A stretch of DNA of 64,000 nucleotides, from the NCBI GenBank assembly GCA_039977295.1, contig JBDWDN010000010.1:62001-126000 (forward strand), given 5' to 3'. The DNA is from Hellea sp039977295 (GTDB taxonomy: Bacteria > Pseudomonadota > Alphaproteobacteria > Caulobacterales > Maricaulaceae). A program made the position numbers and the translations under genes. Below are positions 25,676-35,138 of this stretch, piece by piece. Numbering within the stretch: the stretch's first letter is position 1; each line of letters starts with the position of its first letter. A model generated the notes under the pieces. That model did no database searches. It saw nothing but the letters and a program-made list of their open reading frames with translations, and was not told where the DNA came from.

Positions 25676-27052
25676 TTAGGGTCCCTTTTTTACAGTTTTC
25701 TCAAGTTCATATGCTTTTCGTGCAATAAATTTTATTTTCTCAAGCAGTTCATTTTTTCTTTCTGCAGTTTCACTCAGATCTATATCTGAAAGCAATTTTC
25801 CGACATGTTGCAACGTTAAAATTGCGGATGAGTCGCTAATCATTTCTGATATTTTGGCTCTTAACTCATCGAGCTTATTGACAACGTCATCATTTTTGAA
25901 ATTCCCGCTGCGAGTGTTTATAGAATCTATGGCACGGCGGGCATTATTTATTAGTTTTTCAGGCTCATCCTGTGCTTGCTTATATCTTAATTGATTGTAA
26001 TGCTCATCGATATTTTCATCTAATAATGCAATTGTCTCAGTCTTAAATTTTTCATCCCTGTCATTCAAGGTTGCTTGAATGTTATTCGTGTCAAGATTAG
26101 GAGGATCTTCCTGATCGCTTACAGAATCAATATTTGATGCGTGTTTATCTCTAAAACTATCCCAAATTATCTTGCTTCCAAAGAAATGATTTTGCTTTAA
26201 TCCATGCGCAATATTGCGAAACTTCTTACCTTCAAACTTCACTCTTATATAGTCAAATGAAATAGCTTTTAGATCATCGACATCGTCGTTTTGATAGCCA
26301 TCAAATGCTCTAGCGCTTCCGCCGCTGCTAAACGTTTTAAGCCATTTTGATAAATTAATTAATTGATCTTCTCTGTTGTACAACTGAGTGTAAATGTCAT
26401 TATACCCCAGATAATCTAAGTAATCATCCATGGTCTCCATTACTCCTAAATACTCTTTTACGGTAGTTTCTGTTTCCCCCATCCAGTTAGATATATCTTT
26501 TACTGTCACCCCCTTCTGGCGAAGCATTTTTGCTTTCAAGTACTTTTCGATGGGGTTGTAACCGAGTTTCTCATCTTCGCCCATCTGGTACGAGGTTTCT
26601 AACTTTTCGATAGCAATTGGGTTTTCTTCAAGAGTGACAGGCAGTATAACTGCTTTGAAATAACCAAGGTGGTCTATTCTATTCAAGAGCATAGCTCTTC
26701 TGTTGCCGTCTATGATGATGCCATCTTTGGTTATTATGCCCACTTCTTTTTGCCCATGGGTCTTAATATCATTTTCAGTTTTTTTGTTTCTATCAGGCTT
26801 AGAGTCCCACAACAGTTTTTCAATTATTTTCTTATCGGTGTCATTCTCCGGATTTAGCACCTTATCTTGGGTTTCAAGAGACTTCGTTTTACTCAAAATA
26901 CGGCCATTATATTTATTATAAACTAGGTATTGTAAGGGTATTTTGAAAACATCCATCCCCATTAAGTCGTCTTCCCACATGATTTCTTTATGAGCAATCG
27001 CGGGCTGCTTCATTCTCTTCTCAATTTCCAGAATGCGAGTTTCTCTATTCAT
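25676..27052 (-). CDS. ParB/sulfiredoxin-fold protein of the defence operon
   Basis: A 458-residue protein. The N-terminal part (about residues 45-150) has the ParB/Srx signature, with GIITKDGIIIDGNRRAMLL as the nucleotide-binding or nuclease loop. A helix-turn-helix segment follows (about 175-205, GVTVKDISNWMGETETTVKEY), as in ParB. The C-terminal half is charged and helical (coiled coil around 370-455). Such proteins occur as DNA-binding, CTP-binding or nicking subunits in phage-defence loci; which applies here cannot be told. It sits between the methyltransferase (21 bp upstream) and the SNF2 gene. Lysine/Asn-rich, AT-rich coding matches the other three genes of the operon and differs from the chromosome. 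Confidence 0.75.
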   Translation of the reverse strand: MNRETRILEIEKRMKQPAIAHKEIMWEDDLMGMDVFKIPLQYLVYNKYNGRILSKTKSLETQDKVLNPENDTDKKIIEKLLWDSKPDRNKKTENDIKTHGQKEVGIITKDGIIIDGNRRAMLLNRIDHLGYFKAVILPVTLEENPIAIEKLETSYQMGEDEKLGYNPIEKYLKAKMLRQKGVTVKDISNWMGETETTVKEYLGVMETMDDYLDYLGYNDIYTQLYNREDQLINLSKWLKTFSSGGSARAFDGYQNDDVDDLKAISFDYIRVKFEGKKFRNIAHGLKQNHFFGSKIIWDSFRDKHASNIDSVSDQEDPPNLDTNNIQATLNDRDEKFKTETIALLDENIDEHYNQLRYKQAQDEPEKLINNARRAIDSINTRSGNFKNDDVVNKLDELRAKISEMISDSSAILTLQHVGKLLSDIDLSETAERKNELLEKIKFIARKAYELEKTVKKGP

Positions 27053-27073
27053 AGTTCTTCCTTCAATCTAAAG

Positions 27074-28753
27074 TCATTTTAGGAGGGTCAACAATCCGTA
27101 GGCCGACATAAGATGTGCGATTGGAATATTATTCTTCGGGAGTAGATTGCAGTTAACAGCCTTATTTATTACAGTTCCATCAAACTGAAAAATCAACTTT
27201 TCAAGATTTTTTAAAATCAGTATCGGATTGCCATTTTCTTCGAGGCTCAAATCGTTCTCATAGATGTTTTGCATCGAAGACGGCTTTACTGTTGCGCCCG
27301 CAAGATTAACTTGGGCCTTAAATTCTTTATATTCAGAGAGCTCTGCCTCTAGTAAATCTTCTATTTGCCCTAACTCGTCTTCAGTAAACACCTTTTTTTT
27401 ATATCCTGTACCGGTTCCAAAAAAAGAAGTGACGTACCATTTTCTTGCGATATGACCTGAATCATCAGGGTGATAATTCATCAAATCGACAGTCATATTT
27501 CCGCGTTTAAACGCATGCCGCCTAAACCTTGCGTTATCAGGTCTTTTCTTAGGTGGGCTCAACTCAGTTTCTTGGAATGTATTTAGGTTGTGAACCTTTT
27601 TGTAATTTTCTTTCAGTGGTAGAAAATCTAGGTTGCCATCGAGTATCGGTTTGAGTTCATTTTTTTTTCTGACAGATTTTGCAAGCGCAGCACTTAGGTG
27701 TGGACAAACGGAATTTCCTATTTGCCTCCACTTTGTTCCCTCAGAACCGAAGAACTGATACACAAAAGGAAAGCCCATTAAACTTGCGGCTTCCCTTATT
27801 GTTGGCAATCGGTATTCACCATCACCTTTTCTATCGTATTCAGACTTATAGAGAATCGCTTCTCTGGTACTGGCCGACCTAGTCGCTAGAATAGTGCGAC
27901 TCGTTCTATCCTCATTTTCTGGGAACGACATCCTCCCCATAAATGGGTGATTGGTTTTTAGGAACTCCGCTTTTTCCCACTTTATTTGGTGAACACCAGT
28001 ATCATAAAAATGGTCCGTTAATTCTTGTGCAGTTAAAACTATGTTTGGATAATTGGGGTCTTTAAATTCACTTCGTGTGTCTTGCGGAGCATTTATTTTT
28101 GGCATGTGGTTTTTAATATCAGCAACAGTCTTGTGCTTGTCACGAGTTTTTACGGGAGCGATGAACGCTCCAGTTTCGACCCATTCACCTGCAATAAACC
28201 TCTTTCGGCCTTGCGGAGCACCAAAATCTCCGGCGTTTAATATTTCTCCCTTAACCTCCAAGGCCAGATCACTTGGCTTATAGCCAGTGCTCGTTGCCCA
28301 GTTGCTTAGGTTCAACTCGCTGAACGTATATTTCTCACGAATAAAATCACGGGATTTAGGAACATTCTCCATGTACCATGCTTTAAGAGAAGGGTCTTTC
28401 TTATTCTTTTTTACAGCAATAACTCTCAAATAAGACTCGACCAATCGGATCCCGTCCGTCTTATCTGCTTTACCCGCACGATTAGACATTGAAAAAGAAA
28501 CACAAGAAGGCGAGCCGATTAGGATTTCGACATCCTCTAGTTTTTCAATTTCTTCTACGTCACCACTATCAGTGCCCCAAAAATCAAGGACGTCTTTTAC
28601 TGTGTCATTAAGGTTATGGTTCAAATTATGGGAATTTACTGCGGGCTGCCAATAATCAATCCCCATTACGATTGAAAACCCTTGCTGACGAAAACCTTCA
28701 GAGAACCCGCCAGCTCCACAAAAGAAATCTATTACTCGCATCGGCTTTTGCAC
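27074..28753 (-). CDS. DNA (cytosine-5) methyltransferase with C-terminal extension
   Basis: A 559-residue C5 methyltransferase. Motif I is VIDFFCGAGGFSEGF. Motif IV is GSPSCVSFS with catalytic C84 (PSC in place of the usual PPC). Motif VI is MENVPKS, motif VIII GAPQGRKRF and motif X QIGNSVCPHLSAALAK. The space between VIII and X is the target-recognition region. About 185 extra residues after motif X form an unrecognised domain with a GTGTGYKKK segment. It would transfer methyl groups from SAM to cytosine and protect host DNA from the downstream SNF2/nuclease genes. First gene of the operon; start may be 28753 or 28741. Confidence 0.92.
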   Translation of the reverse strand: MQKPMRVIDFFCGAGGFSEGFRQQGFSIVMGIDYWQPAVNSHNLNHNLNDTVKDVLDFWGTDSGDVEEIEKLEDVEILIGSPSCVSFSMSNRAGKADKTDGIRLVESYLRVIAVKKNKKDPSLKAWYMENVPKSRDFIREKYTFSELNLSNWATSTGYKPSDLALEVKGEILNAGDFGAPQGRKRFIAGEWVETGAFIAPVKTRDKHKTVADIKNHMPKINAPQDTRSEFKDPNYPNIVLTAQELTDHFYDTGVHQIKWEKAEFLKTNHPFMGRMSFPENEDRTSRTILATRSASTREAILYKSEYDRKGDGEYRLPTIREAASLMGFPFVYQFFGSEGTKWRQIGNSVCPHLSAALAKSVRKKNELKPILDGNLDFLPLKENYKKVHNLNTFQETELSPPKKRPDNARFRRHAFKRGNMTVDLMNYHPDDSGHIARKWYVTSFFGTGTGYKKKVFTEDELGQIEDLLEAELSEYKEFKAQVNLAGATVKPSSMQNIYENDLSLEENGNPILILKNLEKLIFQFDGTVINKAVNCNLLPKNNIPIAHLMSAYGLLTLLK

Positions 28754-28969
28754 ACTACTTCCCTCCTCAACTACACGTTACAATCAATAACTGTATTTAC
28801 AACTATTATATTATATAAAATTGCACAGTATAACTATCTGATCAACCTTATTGATTTTTCTCTTTTAAATCCAAAACATCAAGAACCGCCACAACTGCGA
28901 CTCCGCATGCCCTATACTAAGACACCATCAATAGAAATTGGATTTAGCGCCATTTCGACAAGAGTATCA
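28754..28969. other. AT-rich upstream region of the defence operon
   Basis: A strongly AT-rich stretch with TATATTATATAA-like runs around 28807-28820. It very likely holds the leftward promoter of the methyltransferase operon. No clear operator palindrome or RNA gene was seen. Confidence 0.4.
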
Positions 28970-29382
28970 TCACACCGCTCCCTCACGCTCAGCGACCAAA
29001 AACTCAAACCCCGCCCCGCGCAGCAAATCGGTATCGCGTTCAGCCATCATCCCCTATGAAAATCAGGCGGAACGATGATTCGCCGCCCCCTCGTCTCCGC
29101 CGTACCGGCGAAAAACTTGTTCCAATCCATAACACTGCCTTGGGCCACCACAACATCGTAAAGCCTTAGCCTATCAGGAGCATTGCACACCTCCACCCCG
29201 CCTATGTTCATGCCAATGGGCGAGCCCGTGCTTGACCCCTAGCTCGCGGGGGCCACAATCAAGGCTATAGGCAGCCCAAGGCCAAGACCCCTGAGAGCAG
29301 AGCCAACCCACCACAACAGCTTGAACCCAAGAATATATCCGCATATGAGTGTCCCAATAAGAAAATAAAAAAAGAGGGAAAT
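28970..29382 (-). pseudogene. GC-rich strip of short coupled ORFs, probable gene remnants
   Basis: Three short minus-strand frames follow one another. (a) A hydrophobic C-terminal piece without a start codon ends at 29239 (FKLLWWVGSALRGLGLG then PIALIVAPAS). (b) An ORF of 54 codons runs 29211-29047 (MNIGGVEVCNAPDRLRLYDV then QGSVMDWNKFF). (c) A 26-codon ORF runs 29050-28970 (MMAERDTDLLRGAGFEFLV) and overlaps (b) in an ATGA junction. The tight coupling and GC-rich coding look like a phage- or island-derived operon end cut off at both sides. None was recognised. The strip separates the AT-rich island from ordinary chromosome. Confidence 0.4.
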
Positions 29383-31599
29383 ATGCGAAATTTGAGAACG
29401 GGTTTGTTTGTTAGTAGCGCCATTTTAATCGCGGCGTGTTCGGGCGGAGAGTCGGCGACTGAGGCTACGACGCCCTCGCAGACCCAGACTCAGACCAAAA
29501 CGCAAAATCTACCCACCATTGAGAGCGTCTCGACTCAGCATATCCTCAATGCGGGGAATACGCCTGATGTTTGGCTGACTTATGGCGGGACTTATGAGGA
29601 ACAGCGCCATTCTAAGCTGACCCAAATTACCAAAGACAATATTGACGGCCTGACCCCAGCTTGGACCTATGATTTTGACGCGGCGAAAACGGCGCGCGGG
29701 GTTGAGGCTACGCCTATCGTTGTTGACGGCGTCATGTATGTGACGGGGGCCTGGTCTATGGTTTATGCGCTGGACGCTAAAACGGGGGAAGAGCTTTGGG
29801 TTTATGATCCCGAGGTTTCCGGCGAAGACGCCGCCAAAGGGTGCTGCGACGTTGTTAATCGCGGGGTCGCTATCCATGAAGGTAAAGTCCTGGTTGGCAT
29901 TTTTGATGGCCGGTTAGAGGCGCTGGATGCCAAGACGGGCAAAGTCGTCTGGAGCACGCTGACGGTGGATAAATCCATGCCCTATACGATTACCGGCGCG
30001 CCGCGCGTGGTGAAGGGGAAAGTTCTGATTGGTAATGGCGGGGCTGAGCTGGGCGTTCGCGGCTATGTCTCGGCTTATGACGTGAATACGGGCGAGATGG
30101 ATTGGCGTTTCTACACTGCGCCAAACCCGAACAAAAAGCCTGACGGCGCAGCGTCAGATAAAATTTTTGCGACGCTCGCCAATGATAGTTGGGGTGATGA
30201 CGGCGCTTGGACAACGGATGGCGGCGGCGGAACCGTTTGGGATTCTATTGTCTATGATGAGGTCAATGACCAGATCGTCATCGGCGTGGGTAATGCTTCG
30301 CCTTGGAATGATGATATTCGCGACCCCAATAGCGACGGCGATAATTTGTTCCTCTCCTCTATCGTCGCGCTCGACGCAGATAGCGGTGAGTATAAATGGC
30401 ATTTCCAAACAACACCGCGCGATCAGTGGGACTATACCGCGACGCAAAGCATTATTCTGGCCGAACTGCCGGTCGGCGAAAGTGGCGCCAATAAACGCGT
30501 TGTCATGCAGGCCCCCAAAAATGGGTTTTTCTATGTGCTGGACGCGCAAACCGGTAAATTTATATCTGGCAATAATTTTACCCCCATCCAGACATGGGCA
30601 ACGGGACTAGATGAAAATGGACGGCCCCTCGTTGTTCCCGAAGCTACGGATTCGTCAAAGTCATTCCTGATGATACCTGGCCCGCTCGGCGCGCATAATT
30701 GGCACCCTATGGCCTATAGTCCTGACACCAAGCTCGCCTATATTCCCGCGCAGGTCGCCCCGCAATTTTTAGAAAATGAGCCGGACGGCGCGACGAAAAA
30801 TAATCGCTGGAATATTGGTTATAACCTCGCGGGCGGCGTTCCTGCGGAATTCTCTAAAGAGGTTTTCGCGGCCATTAAGGCCAGCGTCACAGGCTCGCTT
30901 ATTGCTTGGGACCCGATTAAGCAAGAAGCCCGCTGGACGGTTGATTATGAAGAAGGCGGTAATGGCGGCGTTTTGTCGACCGCCTCGAACCTTGTCTTTC
31001 ACGGCACGCCCAAAGGCGAATTCCTCGCCTATGATGCGTCAACGGGCGAAAAACTTTGGTCCTATAAAGTCAATAATGGCGTAGCCGCTGCGCCGTCTTC
31101 TTATACGATTGACGGCGAGCAGCATATCGCGCTCGCGACGGGATGGGGCGGCGCCTGGGCCCTGAGTAACGGACATGCTTGGGGGGATAAGGCTGTGCCT
31201 AGCGTTGGCCGTGTTGCGGTCTTTAAACTTGGCGGTCAGGCGGTCATTCCCAACGCAATGGAACCGTGGATAGAGAAAACACCCAAAGCCAAGAGCTTTG
31301 GGACGCCCGCGCACATTTCCCTAGGGCTGCAACGCTACGCCGATAATTGCGCGGTCTGTCATGGCCCCTTAGCGATGAGTTCAGGCGTGCTGCCAGACCT
31401 TAGATGGTCGTCTTATACGGCCGATCCAGAGCCATGGAATAACATCGTCTTGGACGGCGCATTATCAGAGACCGGCATGGTCAGCTTTAAAAAGCAACTC
31501 ACCTCTGAGGATTCAGATGCCATCAGAGCTTATCTGCTCGATCAAGCGTGGATGGCGGTTGAAAATGGTGAGGCGACGAAGCCTGCAGATGATGAATAG
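29383..31599 (+). CDS. PQQ-dependent alcohol dehydrogenase with cytochrome c domain
   Basis: A 738-residue quinohaemoprotein. It starts with a lipoprotein-type signal peptide (LIAACSGGES, Cys 19). An eight-bladed propeller follows with repeated GKVVW/GEELW tryptophan-docking motifs. The vicinal cysteines are in GCCDVVNRGVAI and the catalytic Asp region in DQWDYTATQS. A C-terminal cytochrome c domain has CAVCHG (residues about 658-663) and a distal Met in GMVSF. It would oxidise alcohols or aldehydes in the periplasm and pass electrons through PQQ and haem to the respiratory chain. The lipid anchor is unusual for this family. It stands alone, with no PQQ genes in the window. Substrate unknown. 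Confidence 0.9.
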   Translation: MRNLRTGLFVSSAILIAACSGGESATEATTPSQTQTQTKTQNLPTIESVSTQHILNAGNTPDVWLTYGGTYEEQRHSKLTQITKDNIDGLTPAWTYDFDAAKTARGVEATPIVVDGVMYVTGAWSMVYALDAKTGEELWVYDPEVSGEDAAKGCCDVVNRGVAIHEGKVLVGIFDGRLEALDAKTGKVVWSTLTVDKSMPYTITGAPRVVKGKVLIGNGGAELGVRGYVSAYDVNTGEMDWRFYTAPNPNKKPDGAASDKIFATLANDSWGDDGAWTTDGGGGTVWDSIVYDEVNDQIVIGVGNASPWNDDIRDPNSDGDNLFLSSIVALDADSGEYKWHFQTTPRDQWDYTATQSIILAELPVGESGANKRVVMQAPKNGFFYVLDAQTGKFISGNNFTPIQTWATGLDENGRPLVVPEATDSSKSFLMIPGPLGAHNWHPMAYSPDTKLAYIPAQVAPQFLENEPDGATKNNRWNIGYNLAGGVPAEFSKEVFAAIKASVTGSLIAWDPIKQEARWTVDYEEGGNGGVLSTASNLVFHGTPKGEFLAYDASTGEKLWSYKVNNGVAAAPSSYTIDGEQHIALATGWGGAWALSNGHAWGDKAVPSVGRVAVFKLGGQAVIPNAMEPWIEKTPKAKSFGTPAHISLGLQRYADNCAVCHGPLAMSSGVLPDLRWSSYTADPEPWNNIVLDGALSETGMVSFKKQLTSEDSDAIRAYLLDQAWMAVENGEATKPADDE

Positions 31600-31653
31600 C
31601 AGATAGGACGTAACAGTTAGGTGAGCGGTGGTTTGGCGTTGGTGCAAAAACGG

Positions 31654-32124
31654 ATGAGGTTATTCTTGTTATGGCTTACCGCCGCAGCAACATTGACAAC
31701 GCCGTTGTCAGCCCAGGCCCAGATTAACTTTAGCCAGAAAACGCCCGAGCTCAAACGTTTAGAGGCGCGCGTCAATGATTGCGCAAAGCAGCAGACCCTC
31801 TCCTCTTGTCACCAAGCCCTAGGCCAGACGCATATTTTACAAACCTCACATGGGACGACCGATAACTCTTCGGACCGTATTATGCGCAATGCGGTCATGC
31901 TTTTACCCCTTAATATGTTGGCGCAGCTCTATAAGCGCAAAGGCCGATCAGAGGTCTCTTGCGGATATGCCCAATCAGGCGAGCGCCACCTTAAAAGGCT
32001 TTTGAGAGATTTAGACAGCTTAATGGCCCAAGACCCTTCCGCCTTTAAAAATATCGATAGTTTAAAGCGCGACTTAAAGGACGTGCAGGCCAAGTTTGAA
32101 CCGCTTCTGAAGAGGTGTGATTAA
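31654..32124 (+). CDS. Small secreted protein of unknown function
   Basis: About 156 residues from ATG 31654; a GTG at 31621 is also in frame but would precede the signal peptide oddly. The N terminus MRLFLLWLTAAATLTTPLSAQA is a classic signal peptide. The mature protein is helical with four Cys residues (DCAKQQTLSSC, SCGYA and a final Cys near the C terminus) that may pair in the periplasm. It lies 54 bp after the PQQ dehydrogenase and could be a small partner of it, but nothing proves this. Not recognised as a family. Confidence 0.65.
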   Translation: MRLFLLWLTAAATLTTPLSAQAQINFSQKTPELKRLEARVNDCAKQQTLSSCHQALGQTHILQTSHGTTDNSSDRIMRNAVMLLPLNMLAQLYKRKGRSEVSCGYAQSGERHLKRLLRDLDSLMAQDPSAFKNIDSLKRDLKDVQAKFEPLLKRCD

Positions 32125-32238
32125 GGGATTTGATGAGGGCTTGGCCTCAATCTAAGTGTAATCACTCTCTTGTTAATTGAATTCACCCTCTGGACGCTAT
32201 AGGCTATGGGTCATAATCATTAAAATCTGGGGTTAAAC

Positions 32239-33681
32239 ATGAAGACATCATTATTCGCATTTGCCGCCGCCGCAAGCTTACTGGTTTCCGCCCCGGCCTG
32301 GGCCCATGATAAAGATCATAACCATGCTGCGCTCCTTGATACAATTGATGGTCGCTATGATCAGACGGCTGATATCGCGCGAAAAATTTGGGAATGGGGC
32401 GAAGTTGGCTATCAAGAAGAGAAAGCCAGCGGGCTTTTAAAGGACACGTTGAAAGCCGCAGGATTTAAAATTGACTCTGGTGTGGCAGAAATCCCCACAG
32501 CTTTTACCGCTGAATATGGCTCTGGCGGCCCCATCATCGCTATCCTCGCAGAATATGACGCGCTGCCCGGTATTAATCAGGATGCCACCGCCGAGCGCTC
32601 CCCTATTGAGGGTAAAGGCGCCGCGCATGCTTGCGGCCATAATCTATTTGCGGCCGGTTCTGTTGGCGCGGCCCTTGCGATTAAAGATTGGCTCGAAGAG
32701 ACGGGAACGCCAGGACGGGTTCGGCTTTACGGCACGCCCGCCGAAGAAGGCGGCAGCGGTAAAGTCTATATGGTTCGCGCCGGCCTGTTTGACGATGTGG
32801 ATTTTGCCTTGCACTGGCATCCGCGTGATCAAAATTCCGCTGCCGCGCGAACAACACTGGCCAATCGGTCCGCTAAATTTCGCTTTCACGGCGTCTCCGC
32901 CCACGCCGCCGGCGCGCCCGAAAAAGCGCGCTCTGCCCTTGACGGGGTCGAGGCTTTTAACTTTATGATTAATATGATGCGCGAGCACGTCCCGCAAGAC
33001 TCCCGCATTCATTACGTCATTACGAAAGGCGGGATCGCGCCCAATGTTGTGCCAGACTTTGCTGAAGTCTTTTATTATGTCCGCCATCCAGAAGCGGACG
33101 GCGTTGACGAGATTTGGAAGCGCGTCGAAGAGGCGGCGCGGGGCGCCGCAAAAGGCACTGGCACGACAGTCGACTGGGAAGTTATTCACGGAAATAATCC
33201 TTTATTGGTCAATGAGTCTTTGGCGAAAATGATGGATGAAAAACTTCGCACCGTCGGCGGCGTCATTTACACAGCCGAAGAGACAAAATTTGCTAAGCAA
33301 ATGGCCAAGAGTTTTGATAAACCCAAATTGAAACTGGGCAGCGAAGCAGAGATTCAGCCTTATTCACGCTCACTTGGTTATGGCTCTACAGATGTCGGCG
33401 ATGTGTCTTATGCGGCGCCAACAGTTGGGCTGAGCACGGCGACATGGGTGCCGGGCACCTCCGCGCATTCTTGGCAGTCCTCTGCGGCGAGCGGAATGTC
33501 GATTGGCTTTAAGGGCGCGAATAACGCGGCCAAGACGCTGACATTAGCGGCGATTGAGCTCTACACAAATCCAGAGCTAAGAGAGGAAGCCCGCGCAGAA
33601 TTTATCGACGCGCGCGGCAAAGATTATAAATATAAATCTCTCCTAGGCGACCGTGATCCGCCGCTGGATTATCGGAAGTAA
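32239..33681 (+). CDS. Exported M20D-family amidohydrolase (AbgB-like)
   Basis: A 480-residue protein with a signal peptide (MKTSLFAFAAAASLLVSAPA, cut near AWA-H), so periplasmic or secreted. The M20D zinc peptidase core is clear: ILAEYDALPG, HACGHN (metal ligands), PAEEGGSGK and the dimerisation insert ANRSAKFRFHGVSAHAAGAP. The C-terminal metal His lies in GTSAHSW. It is most like aminobenzoyl-glutamate utilisation protein B, which cleaves amide-linked acyl-amino acids. Secreted versions are probably scavenging peptides or acylated amino acids. It stands alone between intergenic regions. Exact substrate not predictable. Confidence 0.87.
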   Translation: MKTSLFAFAAAASLLVSAPAWAHDKDHNHAALLDTIDGRYDQTADIARKIWEWGEVGYQEEKASGLLKDTLKAAGFKIDSGVAEIPTAFTAEYGSGGPIIAILAEYDALPGINQDATAERSPIEGKGAAHACGHNLFAAGSVGAALAIKDWLEETGTPGRVRLYGTPAEEGGSGKVYMVRAGLFDDVDFALHWHPRDQNSAAARTTLANRSAKFRFHGVSAHAAGAPEKARSALDGVEAFNFMINMMREHVPQDSRIHYVITKGGIAPNVVPDFAEVFYYVRHPEADGVDEIWKRVEEAARGAAKGTGTTVDWEVIHGNNPLLVNESLAKMMDEKLRTVGGVIYTAEETKFAKQMAKSFDKPKLKLGSEAEIQPYSRSLGYGSTDVGDVSYAAPTVGLSTATWVPGTSAHSWQSSAASGMSIGFKGANNAAKTLTLAAIELYTNPELREEARAEFIDARGKDYKYKSLLGDRDPPLDYRK

Positions 33682-33740
33682 TCCCGCAGGTCATCGTGGT
33701 CTTTTTTGGGGGCGAGGTTTCTAGCGCCCATTAAAGGGAT

Positions 33741-33931
33741 CCCCCTCTCCCTCTGCGTTTTTTCAAAACGCTAAGGAGAGGGTGCCTTAGCGGTTTGAAA
33801 AACCGCAGAGGTGGGTGAGGGGCCACGACTACATCACTCAAACATTTTTCCTTTGCGCCGTGGGCCCCTCATCCGTCACTTCGTGACACCTTCTCCTTAG
33901 CGTTTTGAAAAAACGCAGAGGGAGAAGGAGG
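33741..33931. repeat. Double-hairpin intergenic repeat, copy 1 (expanded)
   Basis: Two inverted modules face each other. Each has an outer hairpin (CCCTCTCC/GGAGAGGG or CCTTCTCC/GGAGAAGG), a TG, a second hairpin and a GATGAGGGG-type end. In this copy three of the four hairpin loops contain a further palindrome, GCGTTTT..AAAACGC or GCGGTTT..AAACCGC. The other two copies (39567-39699, 41731-41861) lack it. It lies between convergent genes and may act as a bidirectional terminator. Confidence 0.8.
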
Positions 33932-33950
33932 TAATATTGCTTTATAAAAT

Positions 33951-35129
33951 CTAGGCGCGCTTCAAACAAATCGCCGTGGCCTCACCGCCGCCAATACAGA
34001 GACTTGCAACGCCCGTCTTAGCATCGCGCTTTTCCATGGCCGCAATAAGCGTTGCCATAATCCGTGCGCCTGACGCGCCGATCGGGTGACCCAAAACACA
34101 GCCGCCGCCATTGACGTTGACTTTATCATGATCAAGGCCGAGCTCTTGCATGGCAATCATGGGGACGACCGCGAAGGCCTCATTAATTTCCCACAGATCA
34201 ACATCCGCCGCGTTCCAATCCGCTTTCTTGAGCGCTTTCTTCATTGCCTGGACCGGGGCCGTTGTGAAATAATCAGGCGCATGGGCATGGGCCGCGTGGG
34301 AGACGATTTCGGCGAGGACTTTATGTCCGCCTTTTTCCGCTTCGGATTTACGCATCATGACAAGCGCCGCTGCGCCGTCATTAATCGAACTCGCATTGGC
34401 CGCCGTCACGGTTCCGCCTTTGGTAAAGACCGCGCGAAGGCTTGGGATTTTTTCAGGGCGGGCATTTTTCGGGCCTTCATCCTCAGTAACAACAACGTCG
34501 CCCTTACGGGTCTTGACCGTGACAGGGGTTAGCTCTCTGTCAAAATCGCCATTGTCTTGCGCGGCTTTGGCGCGGCGCACAGATTCTATCGCATAGGCAT
34601 CTTGCTGCTCACGCGTGAACTGATATTCATTGGCAATCATATCGGCAAAGACGCCCATCGCGCCGCCGGCATAGGCATCGGTCAATCCGTCATACATCAT
34701 GCTATCGATCATCGTGGCATCGCCCATACGGGCACCACTTCGGGCGCTTGGCATTAAGTAAGGCGCACGTGTCATATTCTCCATACCGCCCGCAACAGCC
34801 ACATCGATAGAGCCTGCTTTGATAGCGTCATGCGCCATGATAGCGGCCTGCATACCAGAGCCGCACATTTTATTGACGGTTGTCGCTTCACAGTGCTGGC
34901 CTAGCCCTGCATAAATAGCGGCTTGGCGCGCAGGCGCTTGGCCCTGCCCTGCGGGGAGGACGCAGCCCATTACGGTTTGCTCTACCTTCTCAGCCGCCAC
35001 GCCCGACTCTTCTAAAGCCGCGGTGATAGCCGCCGCGCCGAGATGCGGCGCCGAGACAGAGCTAAAAGCGCCTTGAAAGGCGCCCATAGGGGTGCGGGCC
35101 ATGCCCACAATAACAACTGGATCAGACAT
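33951..35129 (-). CDS. Acetyl-CoA acetyltransferase (thiolase)
   Basis: A 392-residue thiolase II with full active-site set: nucleophile Cys in NKMCGSGMQAAI (about residue 90), NEAFA, GGGCVLGHPIGASGAR with the catalytic His, and the second Cys in SLCIGGGEATA. It interconverts two acetyl-CoA and acetoacetyl-CoA. Downstream of scoA/scoB in the same direction, it would cleave acetoacetyl-CoA made by the CoA-transferase, completing ketone-body use and the end of leucine breakdown. A small membrane-protein gene lies 9 bp upstream. Family match is strong; preference for acetoacetyl-CoA over longer substrates is inferred from length and neighbours. Confidence 0.92.
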   Translation of the reverse strand: MSDPVVIVGMARTPMGAFQGAFSSVSAPHLGAAAITAALEESGVAAEKVEQTVMGCVLPAGQGQAPARQAAIYAGLGQHCEATTVNKMCGSGMQAAIMAHDAIKAGSIDVAVAGGMENMTRAPYLMPSARSGARMGDATMIDSMMYDGLTDAYAGGAMGVFADMIANEYQFTREQQDAYAIESVRRAKAAQDNGDFDRELTPVTVKTRKGDVVVTEDEGPKNARPEKIPSLRAVFTKGGTVTAANASSINDGAAALVMMRKSEAEKGGHKVLAEIVSHAAHAHAPDYFTTAPVQAMKKALKKADWNAADVDLWEINEAFAVVPMIAMQELGLDHDKVNVNGGGCVLGHPIGASGARIMATLIAAMEKRDAKTGVASLCIGGGEATAICLKRA

Positions 35130-35138
35130 ATTTATTTC

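Noticed and set aside
22753..28753. DISARM or BREX system
   Set aside because: No DUF1998, PLD, PglZ or BrxC-type proteins are present, so only the SNF2 and methyltransferase parts are shared.
29509..31314. Long antisense frames over the PQQ dehydrogenase
   Set aside because: They are by-products of GC-rich third positions in the real gene and show no family motifs.
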